64,000 nt of DNA. Origin: Cryptomeria japonica. Taxonomy: Eukaryota > Streptophyta > Pinopsida > Cupressales > Cupressaceae. The notes beneath the pieces are model-generated. The model saw only the letters and a program-made list of their open reading frames with translations, was not told the origin of the DNA and did not search any database. The DNA lies in NCBI RefSeq assembly GCF_030272615.1, contig NC_081405.1:470510008-470574007 (forward strand), in the 5' to 3' direction. Positions 31,142 through 42,520 of the stretch are shown one piece after another. A program made the position numbers and the translations under genes. Position 1 is the first letter of the stretch. Every line of letters starts with the position of its first letter.

Positions 31142-33620
31142 AGATTAGCATAAGTGACTGTATTCCAGTATGAGCAATACGGGTTCGACGTGAGCAATAT
31201 AGGGTTCAACGCAAGTTCTCGCATTTTGGCATGACCACCATCAATTTGAATTTTCTTCCCACCTTCAGAGTAGACTATATTTCGGTGCAAGTGCTGCCAG
31301 AATAGCGAGCCTACCTGCAAACTTTCTCCATTCAATTATTTTCTCTGATTTTCACTTTTTCTGCTTTCTATCTTTCTAACTAGTTATTAAAAAACACACA
31401 AAAAGGATAAATTCATCTAAAAAATTAAAAAATTAGTTATCTTGTTGTATTTAGTTTTTTATTATTGCTAATGCCGCTTTAGTGTGAGCGCTCTATGAAT
31501 AGCGTGAGCGCCTTAGAAAATATCCCACCTCTTTTTAAAATTTGAATTTTTAAATCTACTATTAACTGCTTACATTTTTTGTCTCTGGTGCGAGCACTCG
31601 TGTTTCAACATGACCGACTGCAGAATAACACATCTGCTGATATTATTCCTTGCCTTATGTTTGTCATCAGTTGATTTTCTTAGATCTCTGGTTTAGTGCT
31701 AGTGCTCGTGGTTTGGCTCTAGCGTCTGTAGAGCAACGTGAGCGTTGATTCTATAGAATTTTGTGTTACTGATCAGATTTTTGAAGTCTTGCAGATTTTA
31801 TCCAAGAGATCCAAGGCTTAATTTGAAACTACTAATCTATCTTTTTTTGTAGGACGTTGTATAAAAGACAATATTCTCACTAGATTAGTTCTTGTGTGCA
31901 TTTTTCTAGTTAGATAACATTTGGATTTTGGGCTTAAAATTCACATTTGCTTTCTTTAGACTAGTTGCACACTTGGTTTTTTTTAAGGAAATTGACCACT
32001 TGTCTCCCTTGTCTTATTTTCCTCTCGTTTGCATGTTTTTTACCTTTAACAGGCTTGCCCTCCTGATTTTCCTAGCACACTAGCACAAGAATTGGTGAGA
32101 GGGGAACAACCCAAGTGAGTACAACTGAACCTGAGCATTCCAACTCACTTTAATCATATTGCATTTTGAGATGAAAATCTTGGAGGATGGAGCTTTCTGA
32201 GTTTACTCTCATATCAAGCACTTTGTAGGGCCCTTGAGGTCTAAATCATGCTTGCGTGACTACTATTGTGCTTGGTACTTTGTTGGGCTAGGCCTCAATC
32301 GCGCTTGCATGACTACAAAGGATAGTCTTCAAATGGAAACCCTTACTAAGAACTCTAGGAATAGAAGCCACCCAGCTCACCTCCAAAAGGTGGATAATCT
32401 TTGTGCAAGGGAGATAGTAACTCCCCCAAGAGACTTGTCATATCATGCCTCCATTATCATTTGGAGTCAGTTAATATGGTATTGAGGATCCATTTGCATG
32501 AGACTCAGTGATCGTATTTTGATTAGCTATTGGGTGTGTACCTGAGTCAGCAAGAAAATGTTTTCCTCCTCAGCCAACTTCCTAGGATATCATGTTGTGC
32601 TTGAAGTCTCTATTTGTGTTAATGGCTAATGTGTTTTCTATATCTTCTTGCCAAGAGTGGAATTAGTATAAAACATTACCCATTCAAATTCCACTTTGTT
32701 ATCATCAAACCCCTATTTCCCCCATCATCATCATCATCCATATCAAATCTCTAATCCGTTTTCATCTATCTAAACAATCATCAATCCCCAACCAATATCT
32801 CTATTCTATCATTAATCCAATCTGGGGTAACCTTCCCCTTCCTCTTCATACCATCAATCCATTCTTCCACAATCATTTTCATTCCATCCTCAAGGACTTA
32901 TCACATTAACCTAATCAAATTTCCAAAATCCCAATCGATCCTAATCAACCCAATCAATCAACCTCATCCTAAGGTCAACACTCTGTAAAAGTTTAATTTA
33001 GACCTTTATCTTTAATCAATCAATCAATTAGCTTTTGTTCTTGAAAAAGAAACTCCCCCAAGTACCTTTGCTTAATTATTTTGGATTGATCAAAACCCTA
33101 ATCCTTTTACCCTCTTTTTCTTAGGAATGTAAGGCTACCCTAAGTAGAAGAAGGTTTGATCAATTTAAAAGGTCTAAATTTTACCTAGCTTGGTTGTCAC
33201 CTTTCTTGTGGTCCACATCATCAATTCCCATCTAAGTCCTAATCTAGGGGATAAGGTGTCATCCTAATCCAAATCAATCTTGTCCTAATCCAAGGACCAA
33301 TCCAATCAAATCCAATCTAATCAAGTCCAATCTAATCAAATCCAATTTAATCAAGCCCAATCCAATTCAATCAAATCAAATCAAATCAAATCAATCCTCA
33401 ATCCAATTCAAATTTGCTGAGTCCTAATCCTCATATTCATCTAGCATCATCCCATCACTTTTATCCCTTCATTCTCATCAGGGATTGGTATGAGAAAAGG
33501 GTTATGGAAGTTCAAGGATTACCCCATCAACCATGCTCATCCAACTCATGCATGCCTTAATGCTATCTAACTTCCACCTACTCATGTCTCCCACCCCAAC
33601 CCACTTACCAAGTCAATCCC
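31142..33620. other. Background sequence between C and the Pro/Ser-rich frame
   Basis: No family-like gene seen. 31,170-31,760 carries scattered GTGAGCG/GCGAGC words. 32,700-33,480 is rich in CATC and AATCC words, with a pentanucleotide stretch at 33,296-33,420 (AATCA/AATCC/AATCT). It may be the leader of an old plus-strand LTR element, but no boundary was found. Confidence 0.45.
33296..33420. repeat. Pentanucleotide microsatellite (AATCN)
   Basis: About 20 imperfect copies of AATCC, AATCA, AATCT and AATTC, including four successive AATCA units near 33,375-33,400. Confidence 0.75.
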
Positions 33621-33895
33621 ATGACCCCCAATCCATCTACCCTATCTTCATCCATTCCATCTCACCAAATTATATTCAATCCCAATAATCCATCTTATAT
33701 TCCTTATCCTTCCTCTACCTTTGACAAGGTAAATCCATCTTATTCCCCATCCATGTCTTCATATTATCCCTCATCCACATACCCCTTCGATCCAACATAT
33801 ATACCTCCATCTTCTCCTCCAATCCATAATCCCAATTCTCTATGTAATACCAAACCTCCATATAATCCTAATCCTTCAAAATCATCATCATCCCT
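33621..33895 (+). pseudogene. Pro/Ser/Tyr-rich frame interrupted by element E
   Basis: Opens at MTPNPSTLSSSIPSHQ and is dominated by Pro, Ser, Tyr and Asn (PYPSSTFDKVNPSYSPSMSS and similar). Element E enters at TCA TCA TCC CT. If E and one duplication are removed, the frame continues from 40,172 for about 25 more codons to a TGA near 40,245. No domain recognised. Similar Pro/Ser-rich frames lie at 40,371-40,781 and 45,400-46,085. They may be parts of one decayed ORF of an old element or translated CATC-rich repeat. Confidence 0.4.
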
Positions 33896-35093
33896 TGTTG
33901 GCCATTTGGAGGAATTGATTATGTGTTTCATTGATGTTTTGTCATTGATGTCAACACTAGATGTTTTGGATGCTTTACCGGCACCCTTTTAGTCCTGGTA
34001 GGTTGTTTGGTTTCTATTTGGATTGGATCTGGCATGATTTGGTATGCTCTGGTATGTTTGGGTTATGGAATTGGCTTATTCATGCTACTCAGGTTTATGT
34101 TCAGTTAGTTGGTTTTGGTATGGTGATTAGATGCTATCCTGTTTTCTAGAAAGCTTGGTTTGTGGTTTCGGCGAGGGTTTCACCAGAAAATATTTATTTA
34201 AGATCTTTGATGATATGATAAGTGGTGTTGGTATGGCTTCTAGTGGAGATTCATGATGCTGATGGTGAGCATGTTCGAGACTTGGCAGATTGGGATCAAT
34301 GCTTTAGCATGTGTGGACCTAAATTGGGTCCTGATGTATCTAGGTTATGGACCGACTTAATGTAACATGTGGATTGGAGCTCTTGATGTGTTTTTCTAGA
34401 TGTCTTATGGGTTGGATATTATTTGTTTGGTCTTAGGCCGACATGTTTTGTAATTATGTAATTGGTTTATTGTTTGGTGGCTGACTTGATTGTTTATGGT
34501 TGAGGGTTTGTATATATATGATGTAAGATCTCATTATAGATCATATGTGTGAGGATGTAATGTGTGAATAATGTAATAATAATTCAAGAAGAGGATTTGG
34601 TCAATCATTGGTGATTGAGTCCTTTGGTATTGAGCTTAACCGAAACTATACTTGGGCATAGGAGATGTTATCTTTGCATTTCATTCATTTCTCCAGATTG
34701 TAGTCTAGATTTCTATGTAGTCAGTGAGACTCCTTTTGTGATGAGCAGTGCACTCTAGGTTGTTGGCCTTCCTGCAAGTATAGGCCCCTCAATTGTAATT
34801 CACATACTTACTACAAAAGTATCATCTGACTATGGGTAGGCTTCCAACCATGGTTTTTCCCTTTACCAGGTTTTCCATGTATAAATCTTGGTGTCATGTG
34901 GATGGTATTTATTCTCTGATTTTTGTTTATACTTAATTGGTTTATCTACTATTTTGGTAATTGGTTTAAGCATTCTGGTATTAATGTTTTGGGTTCCAGT
35001 ATTAAATTTTTAAATTTCTTCAGTTTACGATAATCTGAGATAGCTGATTCACCCCCCTCTCAGTTGTCTTCTAGTTATTTGAACTATCTAATG
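33896..35093 (+). repeat. 5' LTR of element E (1,198 bp)
   Basis: Starts TGTTGGCCATTTGG; its end, aligned with the 3' LTR, reads CTATCTAATG in place of CAATCCAACA. TATA box TATATATA at 34,511-34,518. ATTCACCCCCCTCTCAGTTG lies near the end (U5). Confidence 0.88.
34511..34518 (+). promoter_or_regulatory. TATA box of element E 5' LTR
   Basis: TATATATA in GTTTGTATATATATGATG, conserved at 39,563-39,570 in the 3' LTR and at 47,687-47,694 (minus) in F's 3' LTR. Confidence 0.6.
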
Positions 35094-35094
35094 A

Positions 35095-35107
35095 TTGGTA
35101 TCAAAGC
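35095..35107 (+). promoter_or_regulatory. Primer-binding site of element E
   Basis: TTGGTATCAAAGC: the initiator tRNA-Met site with one G to A change (AAAGC for AGAGC). F has the same variant, so it predates both copies. Confidence 0.8.
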
Positions 35108-35150
35108 TTTGATCTTCTTTGTAGAAGCTTAACTATTTGTAGAAGATCCT

Positions 35151-36238
35151 ATGACAACTAACAGTTCAATTTCATCAAGTTCATATGGAGCTATCTTTCG
35201 AAGAGATATTCCAAGGCTTGATGGAACAATTACAGAGTATGGAATATTTGGATGGAGACTCATCTGAGATGTCTTGGCAAGGAGATTTGGGAGATCACAG
35301 AGAATGGTGTAACACCTCATAATTTGGCATCTGGTAACCCTCCTCTAGAAAAATCGGATAAGGAGCTTGATAATGATTGCAGAGCAAGAGAAGCCCTCTT
35401 GTGTGCACTTTCTGATCAACAAATAATGGGATTAACTGACAAATAATTTTCAAAGACTATATGGGATAAGTTGGAGACTCTTAATGAAGGTGGCCCTACT
35501 ATGAAGATTGCTAAACTTGATGGTTACCGAGTGAGATATGAAAACCTGAAGATGGAAGAAGATGAAAGGATTACTGCATTCATGGAAAGGGTAAATGAAA
35601 TTGTTATGGGAATTCAATGTTGTGGTGGGACTCTGAGTGAGGATGAATAGTTTTTAAAGTTTTGAGAGCTTTACCACTGGCTTACAAGATGAAGGCTGAT
35701 ACAATTAATGAATTGAGAACAATGGCTAATACTTTTGTAAATAGAGATACCTTGGTTGGGAAATTTTTTTCTTTTGAGCTTGAAGAATTTGAGCCTTCTG
35801 GAGCTGTGAAGTCTGAACCTGCTTTTCATGCATTTGCATCATCAATCAGCAAGCAAGATTGGAGAGCTCTATATGCAAAGGAATTGGATGATATGAAAAG
35901 AGAAGATGAAGAATTTGAGCATCTTGAAGCACTATTTGCTAGAAGAGTACCTAAAGGACCAGTAGGAAGTAAGTATGAAGGAAAAAAACCTTTTAAATGT
36001 TTTGCATGTAATAAGATAGGTCATTTTTGCATCTAGATGTCTTGAAAGGAATTCAAGATTTGAAGAGAGCACTTGAAGATCTTTTCAGCCTAACCCTGGA
36101 TATCACAACAAGTATAAGTAATGGAAAATCAAAGATAAATCATGCTACATAGCGGAAGAGGAAGGTGTGACTAATTTTGATGATGAACCGGCAAAAGACT
36201 CTGCTAGTGGTTTCGACAATGGAAAGGAATGAGTATTC
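35151..36238 (+). pseudogene. Element E gag
   Basis: ATG at 35,151 (MTTNSSISSSS) aligns with F's start. Frames are broken: METHLRCLGKEIWEITENG, a TAA at about 35,445, MEEDERITAFMERVNEIVMG, a TAG at about 35,648, then 35,662-36,036 with LRTMANTFVNRDTLVGKF and the knuckle start CFACNKIGHF, where a one-base slip destroys the last Cys in frame. Structural role as in C. Confidence 0.85.
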
Positions 36239-36743
36239 TTGGCTATCAAGGAAGATGTTCCAGCACTGGAAGAGAATGTACTTGAAGAGAAGGCACTTGC
36301 TACTAAAATTGATGACAAAGATGAAAGGGTAATTGACAGTGGTTGTTCACATCATATGACTGAAGATAAAATAAAGTTTCTATCTTTGCAAGAATTTGAT
36401 GGCGGTCTAGTTAGAATGGGAGATGACAAAGTATGTATGATCAAGGGAAAAGGAACTATATCATTGGATGGTAAGAACAATACTGATAATGTTTATTTTG
36501 TTGAAGGTTTGAGCCATAATCTTTTGAGTGTAGGAAAATTGGTGGATAAGGGATTTCAATTACAATTCAAGGATGGCAAATGCAAAATCATTAATAGATC
36601 TAGTTTGGAGATTGCAACCGATACACAGACAAAAGGTAATATATTTCATTTGAATTTCGGTGAGAAGACATATTTGATTGCATAGATTGATGAAAGTTGG
36701 ATATGATATAAAATACTATGTCATGTGAATTTTGATTGCATTG
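36239..36743 (+). pseudogene. Element E protease and integrase stub
   Basis: 148 open codons with the retropepsin active site VIDSGCSHHMTEDKIKF, then GKGTISLDGKNNTDN and GLSHNLLSVGKLVDKG. It then enters the pre-integrase region, which stops at a TAG near 36,684 and again before the deletion. The zinc-binding and catalytic integrase parts are absent. Confidence 0.87.
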
Positions 36744-36930
36744 TGGAGAGTGCTAATGTCAAGGTGGATGAGTTGAATAAATGTCAAATCAGAGTTTATG
36801 AGCAAGAACCAGCAGTTGAAATGATCATAACTGAATTAGTAACACCTTTACCAGAACAAAATGTTGAACCAGTTACTCCGATAGTATCAAAAAATTCAAC
36901 AATAACTAAAGAACCAACAAGAGGAACAGT
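36744..36930 (+). pseudogene. Element E integrase C-terminal linker after deletion
   Basis: The frame 36,725-37,198 joins NFDCIV directly to ESANVKVDELNK, which in C and F lie far apart on either side of the DDE core. ATTGT is present at both deletion edges in F, pointing to microhomology repair. The linker ends with PRYVRLNHSEDQIIGDKNN. Confidence 0.85.
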
Positions 36931-38008
36931 GAGTCAGAAGATTCCTAGGTATGTGAGATTGAATCATTCAGAAGATCAGATCATTGGGGATAAGAACAAT
37001 AGAGTGATGACAAGAAGAAGACTAACAACTAATGAGGTATGTTTAATTTCTCAAGTTGAACCGGTATCAGTAATTGAAGCATGTAAAGATGAATGTTGGT
37101 TGAAAGCTATGGAAGAAGAATTAGATCGGATTGAGAAGAATAACACATGGGCTTTAGTTTCCCGACCTAAAAATAAGAATGTTATTGGAACTGAATAGGT
37201 TTTTAGGAATAAATTGAATTAAGATGGTCAAGTGGAAAGGAATAAGGCTAGATTGGTTTGTAAAGGATATTCTCAGAAGGAAGGAATTGATTATGGTGAA
37301 ACTTTTGCACTTGTAGCTAGGATCTAAGCTGTAAGATTATTTCTTGCCTATGCTACATATAAAAACTACAAGGTTTATCAGATGGATGTTAAGTTTATAT
37401 TTTTGAATGGGGATCTTGATGAGGAAGTTTATATTGAGCAACCTGGTGGTTTTTCACTTTCAGATGATAAAAACATGGTTTGCAGGTTAATGAAAGCTTT
37501 ATATGGATTCAAATAGACACCTATAGTTTGGTATGGAAGGTTGGATAAATATCTTTTGAAGCTTGGTTTTACTAAGGGTAATGCTAACAGTAATATATAT
37601 TATAAGGTCACTGCTGATGATATACTGATTATTTAAGTATTTGTTGATGACATCATTTTTGGAGGTGAAGATAAGTTGTGCATGGAATTTTCTAAGAATA
37701 TGGAGAAAGAATTTGAAATGTCTATGATATGGGAAATTAAATTTTTCTTAGGTTTACAGATTACTCAGACTGGTAAAGGTATTTTCATCTATCAAACTAA
37801 GTATGCTAGGGAATTGTTGAAGAAATTTGGTATGGAAGATTCTAAATTGGCAAGTACTCCCATGGTTGCTAGTGAGAAATTGATAAGGAAAGATGTTTCT
37901 GCACTGGTAAATCCTACAAGATACAAATCTATGACTGGAGGTCTGCTTTATTTGACTAAGACTAGGTCTGATATAATGAATGTTGTTTGTATTGCATCAA
38001 GATATTAG
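36931..38008 (+). pseudogene. Element E reverse transcriptase
   Basis: Copia RT blocks: NNTWALVSRPKNKNVIGTE (the next Trp is TAG at 37,196), [51 protein letters not shown], the catalytic FVDDIIFGG near 37,640, and 37,676-38,008 with NPTRYKSMTGGLLYLTKTRS. At least six in-frame stops (TAG, TAA) interrupt it. Confidence 0.9.
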
Positions 38009-38578
38009 AGTGATCCTAGAGAAAATCATGAGAGTGCGGTGAAAAGGATTTTTAGATACTTGCAAGGTACATTAGAATATGGTTTGTGGTACCCTAAGGA
38101 TGATGACTTTACTTTATTTGCATATATAGATGCTAATTGGGCTAGAGATGTTAATGACCAAAAAAGTACTTCCGGTGGAGCTTTCTTTCTTTGAAAAAAG
38201 TTGGTTTCATGGATCAAGAAGAAATAATCATGTACTTCTTTATCTACTATTGAAGCTGAGTATGTTGCTATTGCTACTAACTGTACACAAGTTCTATGGA
38301 TGAAGCAAATGTTGAAGGATATCAAAGTGCATTGTATTGGACTGATAGTTATTCATTGTAATAACTATGCTGCTATTGACATATCAAAGAATCTAGTATT
38401 TCATTCTAAGACAAAGCACATATCTATCAAGAATAACTTTTTGAAGGAGAAGGTGGAAGAAAATGAAGTTAGACTGGTTTATGTGAACACTAAAGAGAAG
38501 ATTGCAAATATTTTCACTAAACCTTTGCCTAAAGAATCTTTTGAGTACCTGAGAGATAGGTTAGGGGTTTCTTCCCCT
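38009..38578 (+). pseudogene. Element E RNase H
   Basis: Copia RNase H: YPKDDDFTLFAYIDANW, CTSLSTIEAEYVAIATNC, VIHCNNYAAIDISKN (Asn where F has catalytic Asp, HCDN), TKHISIKNNFLKEKVEENE, and the family end IFTKPLPKESFEYLRDRLGV. A TGA near 38,192 and a TAA near 38,227 break it. Confidence 0.88.
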
Positions 38579-38665
38579 CTGTCTGAGAACTCATTGATGT
38601 TATTTGGCATCAGTCTGGTATGCATTATCAGAGATATTATTCATTATGACATTGATGTGGGGATG

Positions 38666-38958
38666 CTACTGCTTAGGGGGAGTAGTTAGCTTTGTGATTC
38701 AGTGGTTTTTGTTTTTGCTTCGATATTTTTGTTAGATTTCAGACATTGATGTTAAAGGGGGAGAGATATATGTGAAAAATAGACCTTTAAAGAGATATCA
38801 TTCACAAGGGGATTTCGATCTTTGTTTCAGAACTTCTTTTCTATATCTTTAAGTGGGAGATTGTTGGTTGTCTTCCATTGGGGGAGACTTGTTTGGCATT
38901 TCTTGGTACTTAGATGTTTTCCACATCTAGTGTTGCCATCAATGCCAAAGGGGGAGAT
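38666..38958 (+). promoter_or_regulatory. Series of four polypurine tracts before E 3' LTR
   Basis: TTAGGGGGAGTAG (38,672), AAAGGGGGAGAGAT (38,755), TTGGGGGAGACTTG (38,878) and CAAAGGGGGAGAT directly before the LTR (38,946-38,958). Confidence 0.65.
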
Positions 38959-40166
38959 TATTGACCATTTGGAGGAATTGATTATGTGTTGCATTGATGT
39001 TTTGTCATTGATGTCAACACTAGATTTTTTGGATGCTTTACCGACACCCTTCTGGTCCCGGTAGGTTGTTTGGTTTCTGGTTGGATTGGATCTTGCATGA
39101 TCCAATATGTTTGGGCTATGGAATTATCTTATTCATGCTACTTAGGTTCATGATCAATTAGTTGGTTGTGGTCTGGTGGTCGGATGCTATCTTGTTTGCT
39201 ACAAAGCTTGGTTTGTGGTTCCAGCGAGGGTTTCACCGACAAAGCTTTATTGAATATCTTTGATGATATGCATAAGTGGTGTTGGTGCAACTTCTAGTGG
39301 AGATTCAGGATGTTGATGGTGAGAATGTTTGAGACTTGGCGGATTGGGATCATTACTTTAGCACGCGTGGACCTAAATTTGGTCCCAGTGTATCTAGGTT
39401 ATGGACTGACTTAATGTAACATGTGGATTGGACCTCTCAATGTGTTTCCAGGATGTGTTATGGGTTGGATATTGCTTGTTTGGTCTTAGGCCAACATGTT
39501 TTGTAATTATATAATTTGTTTATTGTCTGGTGGATGACCTAGTTGTTATGGTTGAGGGTTTGTATATATATGATGTAAGATCTCATTATAGATCATATGT
39601 GTGAGGATGTAATGTGCGAATAATGTAATAATTATTTAGGAAGAGGATTTGGTTGATCATTGCTGATCGAGTTAGGTTTACGTAAGAGGATTTAGTCCTC
39701 TAGTATTGAGCTTAACCAGAACTATACTTAGGCATAGGAGATGCTCTTTGCAGTTCATTCATTTCTCCAGATTGTAGTCTAGATTTCTATGTATTCACTG
39801 AGACTCCCTTTGTGATGAGTAGTGCACTCTAGGCTATTAGCCTTCCTGCAATTGGAGTCCCCTCAATTTTAATTCACATACTTACTGCAAAAGTATTATC
39901 TAACTATGGGTAGGCTTCCCACCATGGTTTTTCCCTTTACCGAGTTTTCCATGTATAAATCTTGGTGTCATGTGGATGGTATTTATTCTTTGATTGTTGA
40001 TTATGCTTAATTAATTTATCTACTATTTTGGTAATTGGTTTAAGCATTCTGGTATTAACGTTTTGGGTTTTGGTATTAATTTTTAAATTGCTTAAGGTTC
40101 CAGTAATCTGAAACAACTGATTCACCCCCCTCTCAGTTGTCTTCCATTTATTTGAACAATCCAACA
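38959..40166 (+). repeat. 3' LTR of element E (1,208 bp)
   Basis: TATTGACCATTTGG to CAATCCAACA; the initial TG has become TA. It pairs with 33,896-35,093. Confidence 0.88.
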
Positions 40167-40171
40167 TCCCT

Positions 40172-40781
40172 ATCATCCAAGTCCTTAATCTATAATCTTA
40201 TCCAAGGCATGCTAGTAAAGGAGACAAAAGCCCCACCTTGAAACAAAGTTGCCAAATCTCGTCAAGTCCTCCATCCACCTCCATCACCTCCAAATCAAGA
40301 CAAACCTCAATCCCCCTAGCTTCATCATAACACCATCCCTCCATCTTCTCAAGTCGAAGCTTCCATATCCTTGTTCATCATACAATCCCCACAACTCCAA
40401 ACATGCCAAAAGCCTGTTCCAATGCATGCTAGCACAAATTTCTCTTCACCTCAAGATCAAACCATCTATCCATCTCATGATACCTCTCCATCCAAAAATC
40501 CATGTCTATTCTCCACTCCATCTCGTAATCCCATCCCCTCCACTCCATCTCATGATTCCATCCCCTCTACCCCCTCTCAAGAGGAAATAATCCCTTCATC
40601 CAATTCTCTCCTTCCATCTCAAGATCCCATCACCCCTATCAAATCTATCCACGAATCCCATACCTATCAACTCAACTCTTCCACCTTCATCCATTCTGGT
40701 TTTCTCCAAGAGCTTACAATCCCTTCTACATCCCATCCCCCTCAAAATGGATTCACACCTTGTGTTGTTCACCAAAAGTGA
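40172..40781 (+). pseudogene. Pro/Ser-rich decayed frames beyond element E
   Basis: First the 25-codon continuation of the frame broken by E (to about 40,245), then, shifted, 40,371-40,781 with repeated IPSTPSHDS / SQDPITPI-like units. Composition follows CATCC and CCATCTC repeats in the DNA. No domain recognised. Confidence 0.35.
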
Positions 40782-42179
40782 TAACCCAAGAACACCTACA
40801 AATCCTTCTATGAAATGGCCAATTTTAGTCTACAAAACACATCAGGGCTTGGACAACATAACATAGAACACTAATTGGTCCTCTTGTACTTCAGGTTCTG
40901 GTAGACTTAGGGGGTCACCCTTCTGATGCATCAAATACAATGATTATAGACACACAACTGCATCAACACTAAGCAGATATATCATTTCACAAGCTCAACA
41001 GGTTAGGAAACACTACAGATTGGCTAGATCTGTACAAACAATAAGATGAAATAGAGCTTGGAAAGAATGGAACACAAACCCCTAAACATAAAGGGAAATT
41101 AGATTTGTCTTTTAAATTGTTTGATCTAAAAACATCCTCAAACTTGCAAGACCAGTGCCTTGTTCATTGGGCAACAGAGTCTCACACAGAATTGCAAATA
41201 TGTCAATCACAGCTGCAAATTTGTTTTCCTTACAAAATATCCCTGCATTAATAACTTATACTAATGCATTACTTAGATCCATTCACAACATTATCAAATC
41301 TGGGACACATTCCATTATACATGATTGATTACAAAATTTAAAACCTTCATTGAAGGATACCCACAAACAATCACACAACTTCCTTGAAATTGACAAATTT
41401 CATCCTCCTTGAGGATTGAATTCATAATACTAAAATGCATACATAGAGACAATATGGTGGGAAATTACTCATGCTTGACACAAGTAAGACCTGCAACTAA
41501 AACCACATTTACAACACTGCATTGCAATCTCTATACCCTGAAACCAAACAGAAGCATTTACAAACTTGGGTCAAGATCTTCAGAAAATGGAAGCCATCAA
41601 ATCTGGAGCATTTCTCCAAATTTCTAGAACCCTTACAAATGAGAAGAATTGAGAATAATAAGAGGGAAAGATCAGATCTACAATCAAAATTGCCAAGTGT
41701 CTATTTTCTCTAACTGAAATTCTTTACCTTCTTCTTTCCCATGGAAACTGCTCTCGAAATATCCCATATTTGTTAAAATTAACTGCATGATTGGATTCCT
41801 CACTTTGAGAGCTTTCCGCCAATATATAATACTTCATACTTTGGCTAAAAATTGAGTCCTGAGCAAATTAATTCCTCAAGTGTGCTTAATCATTTAAATT
41901 TTTGAATTATTCATATAGTTTGCACTATGTAATTAACATGATTTTAATTTTGATTTTTGCCTCCCTTTTGCCTTGACACCTTGCCACATGGTGGCCTCCG
42001 ATTGGTTTGCAAGGTCTATTGGGAACCACCTCAACTGACACCTCATCACTACCACGTGTCTGCTTGCTTATCTGTCCACCTGTATGCCATGTGTGCGCCA
42101 CATCACCGCCATTGGGATGGGACCCACCTGCTGGACCTCTGACTGGACCTACCATGTCATCGCCACCTGACTTTCACCA
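40782..42179. other. Background, no gene seen
   Basis: Ordinary AT-rich sequence turning GC-richer after 41,940. Short frames at 41,409-41,627, 41,522-41,713 and 41,957-42,309 lack family motifs. Confidence 0.45.
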
Positions 42180-42520
42180 TTTCACAAATGGTATGTTTCG
42201 TGCATCTTCGCCTCACGAAACCACGCGCACCGTCGATCTGCTCGGGACTTGCTCGACCTTTAACCTTGCTCATTTTTGGAGATGCTTTTCGTTGTTTCGC
42301 AGACCTTAATCGGTGAGCAACTTTCCTTCGTGAAGTCGCGCGAGCCGTCTGATCATCTCGAACCTGCAGGGTCTTTAACTGGTTGAGCTTTTTGCCTTTC
42401 TCCATTTCACAGCCTCTAACCGGTGAGCAACGCGCTTCGTCGGATCCTCTGCAACTTGCTCATTGGTTAAGCCGACCCTTGTTTGCAAAATTTGCCCATT
42501 TTCCTTGGGAAGCGTTCTTG
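42180..42520. repeat. GC-rich tandem repeat of about 115 bp, three degenerate units
   Basis: Units start near 42,186, 42,289 and 42,405. Shared words are TTTCG/CA CAG(A)CC, TAA(T/C)CGGTGAGCAAC (units 2 and 3), TTCGT, GATC, CTTGCTC and CTTTAAC. Abundant CG in an otherwise AT-rich region. Confidence 0.55.

Larger units (their letters stand above)
33896..40166 (+). mobile_element. Element E: Ty1/copia retrotransposon with integrase deletion
   Basis: LTRs at 33,896-35,093 and 38,959-40,166, flanked by exact TCCCT duplications (33,891-33,895 and 40,167-40,171). Plus-strand order: primer site, gag, protease, stub of integrase, RT, RNase H, polypurine tracts. It is the same family as F (matching LTR, gag and RNase H sequence). 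About 0.8 kb of integrase is missing, pol carries many stops including TAA, and the 3' LTR begins TA instead of TG. Confidence 0.93.

Noticed and set aside
42007-42309. Plus frame of 100 aa in the CG-rich zone
   Set aside because: No recognisable domain; the open frame follows from high GC and repeats.
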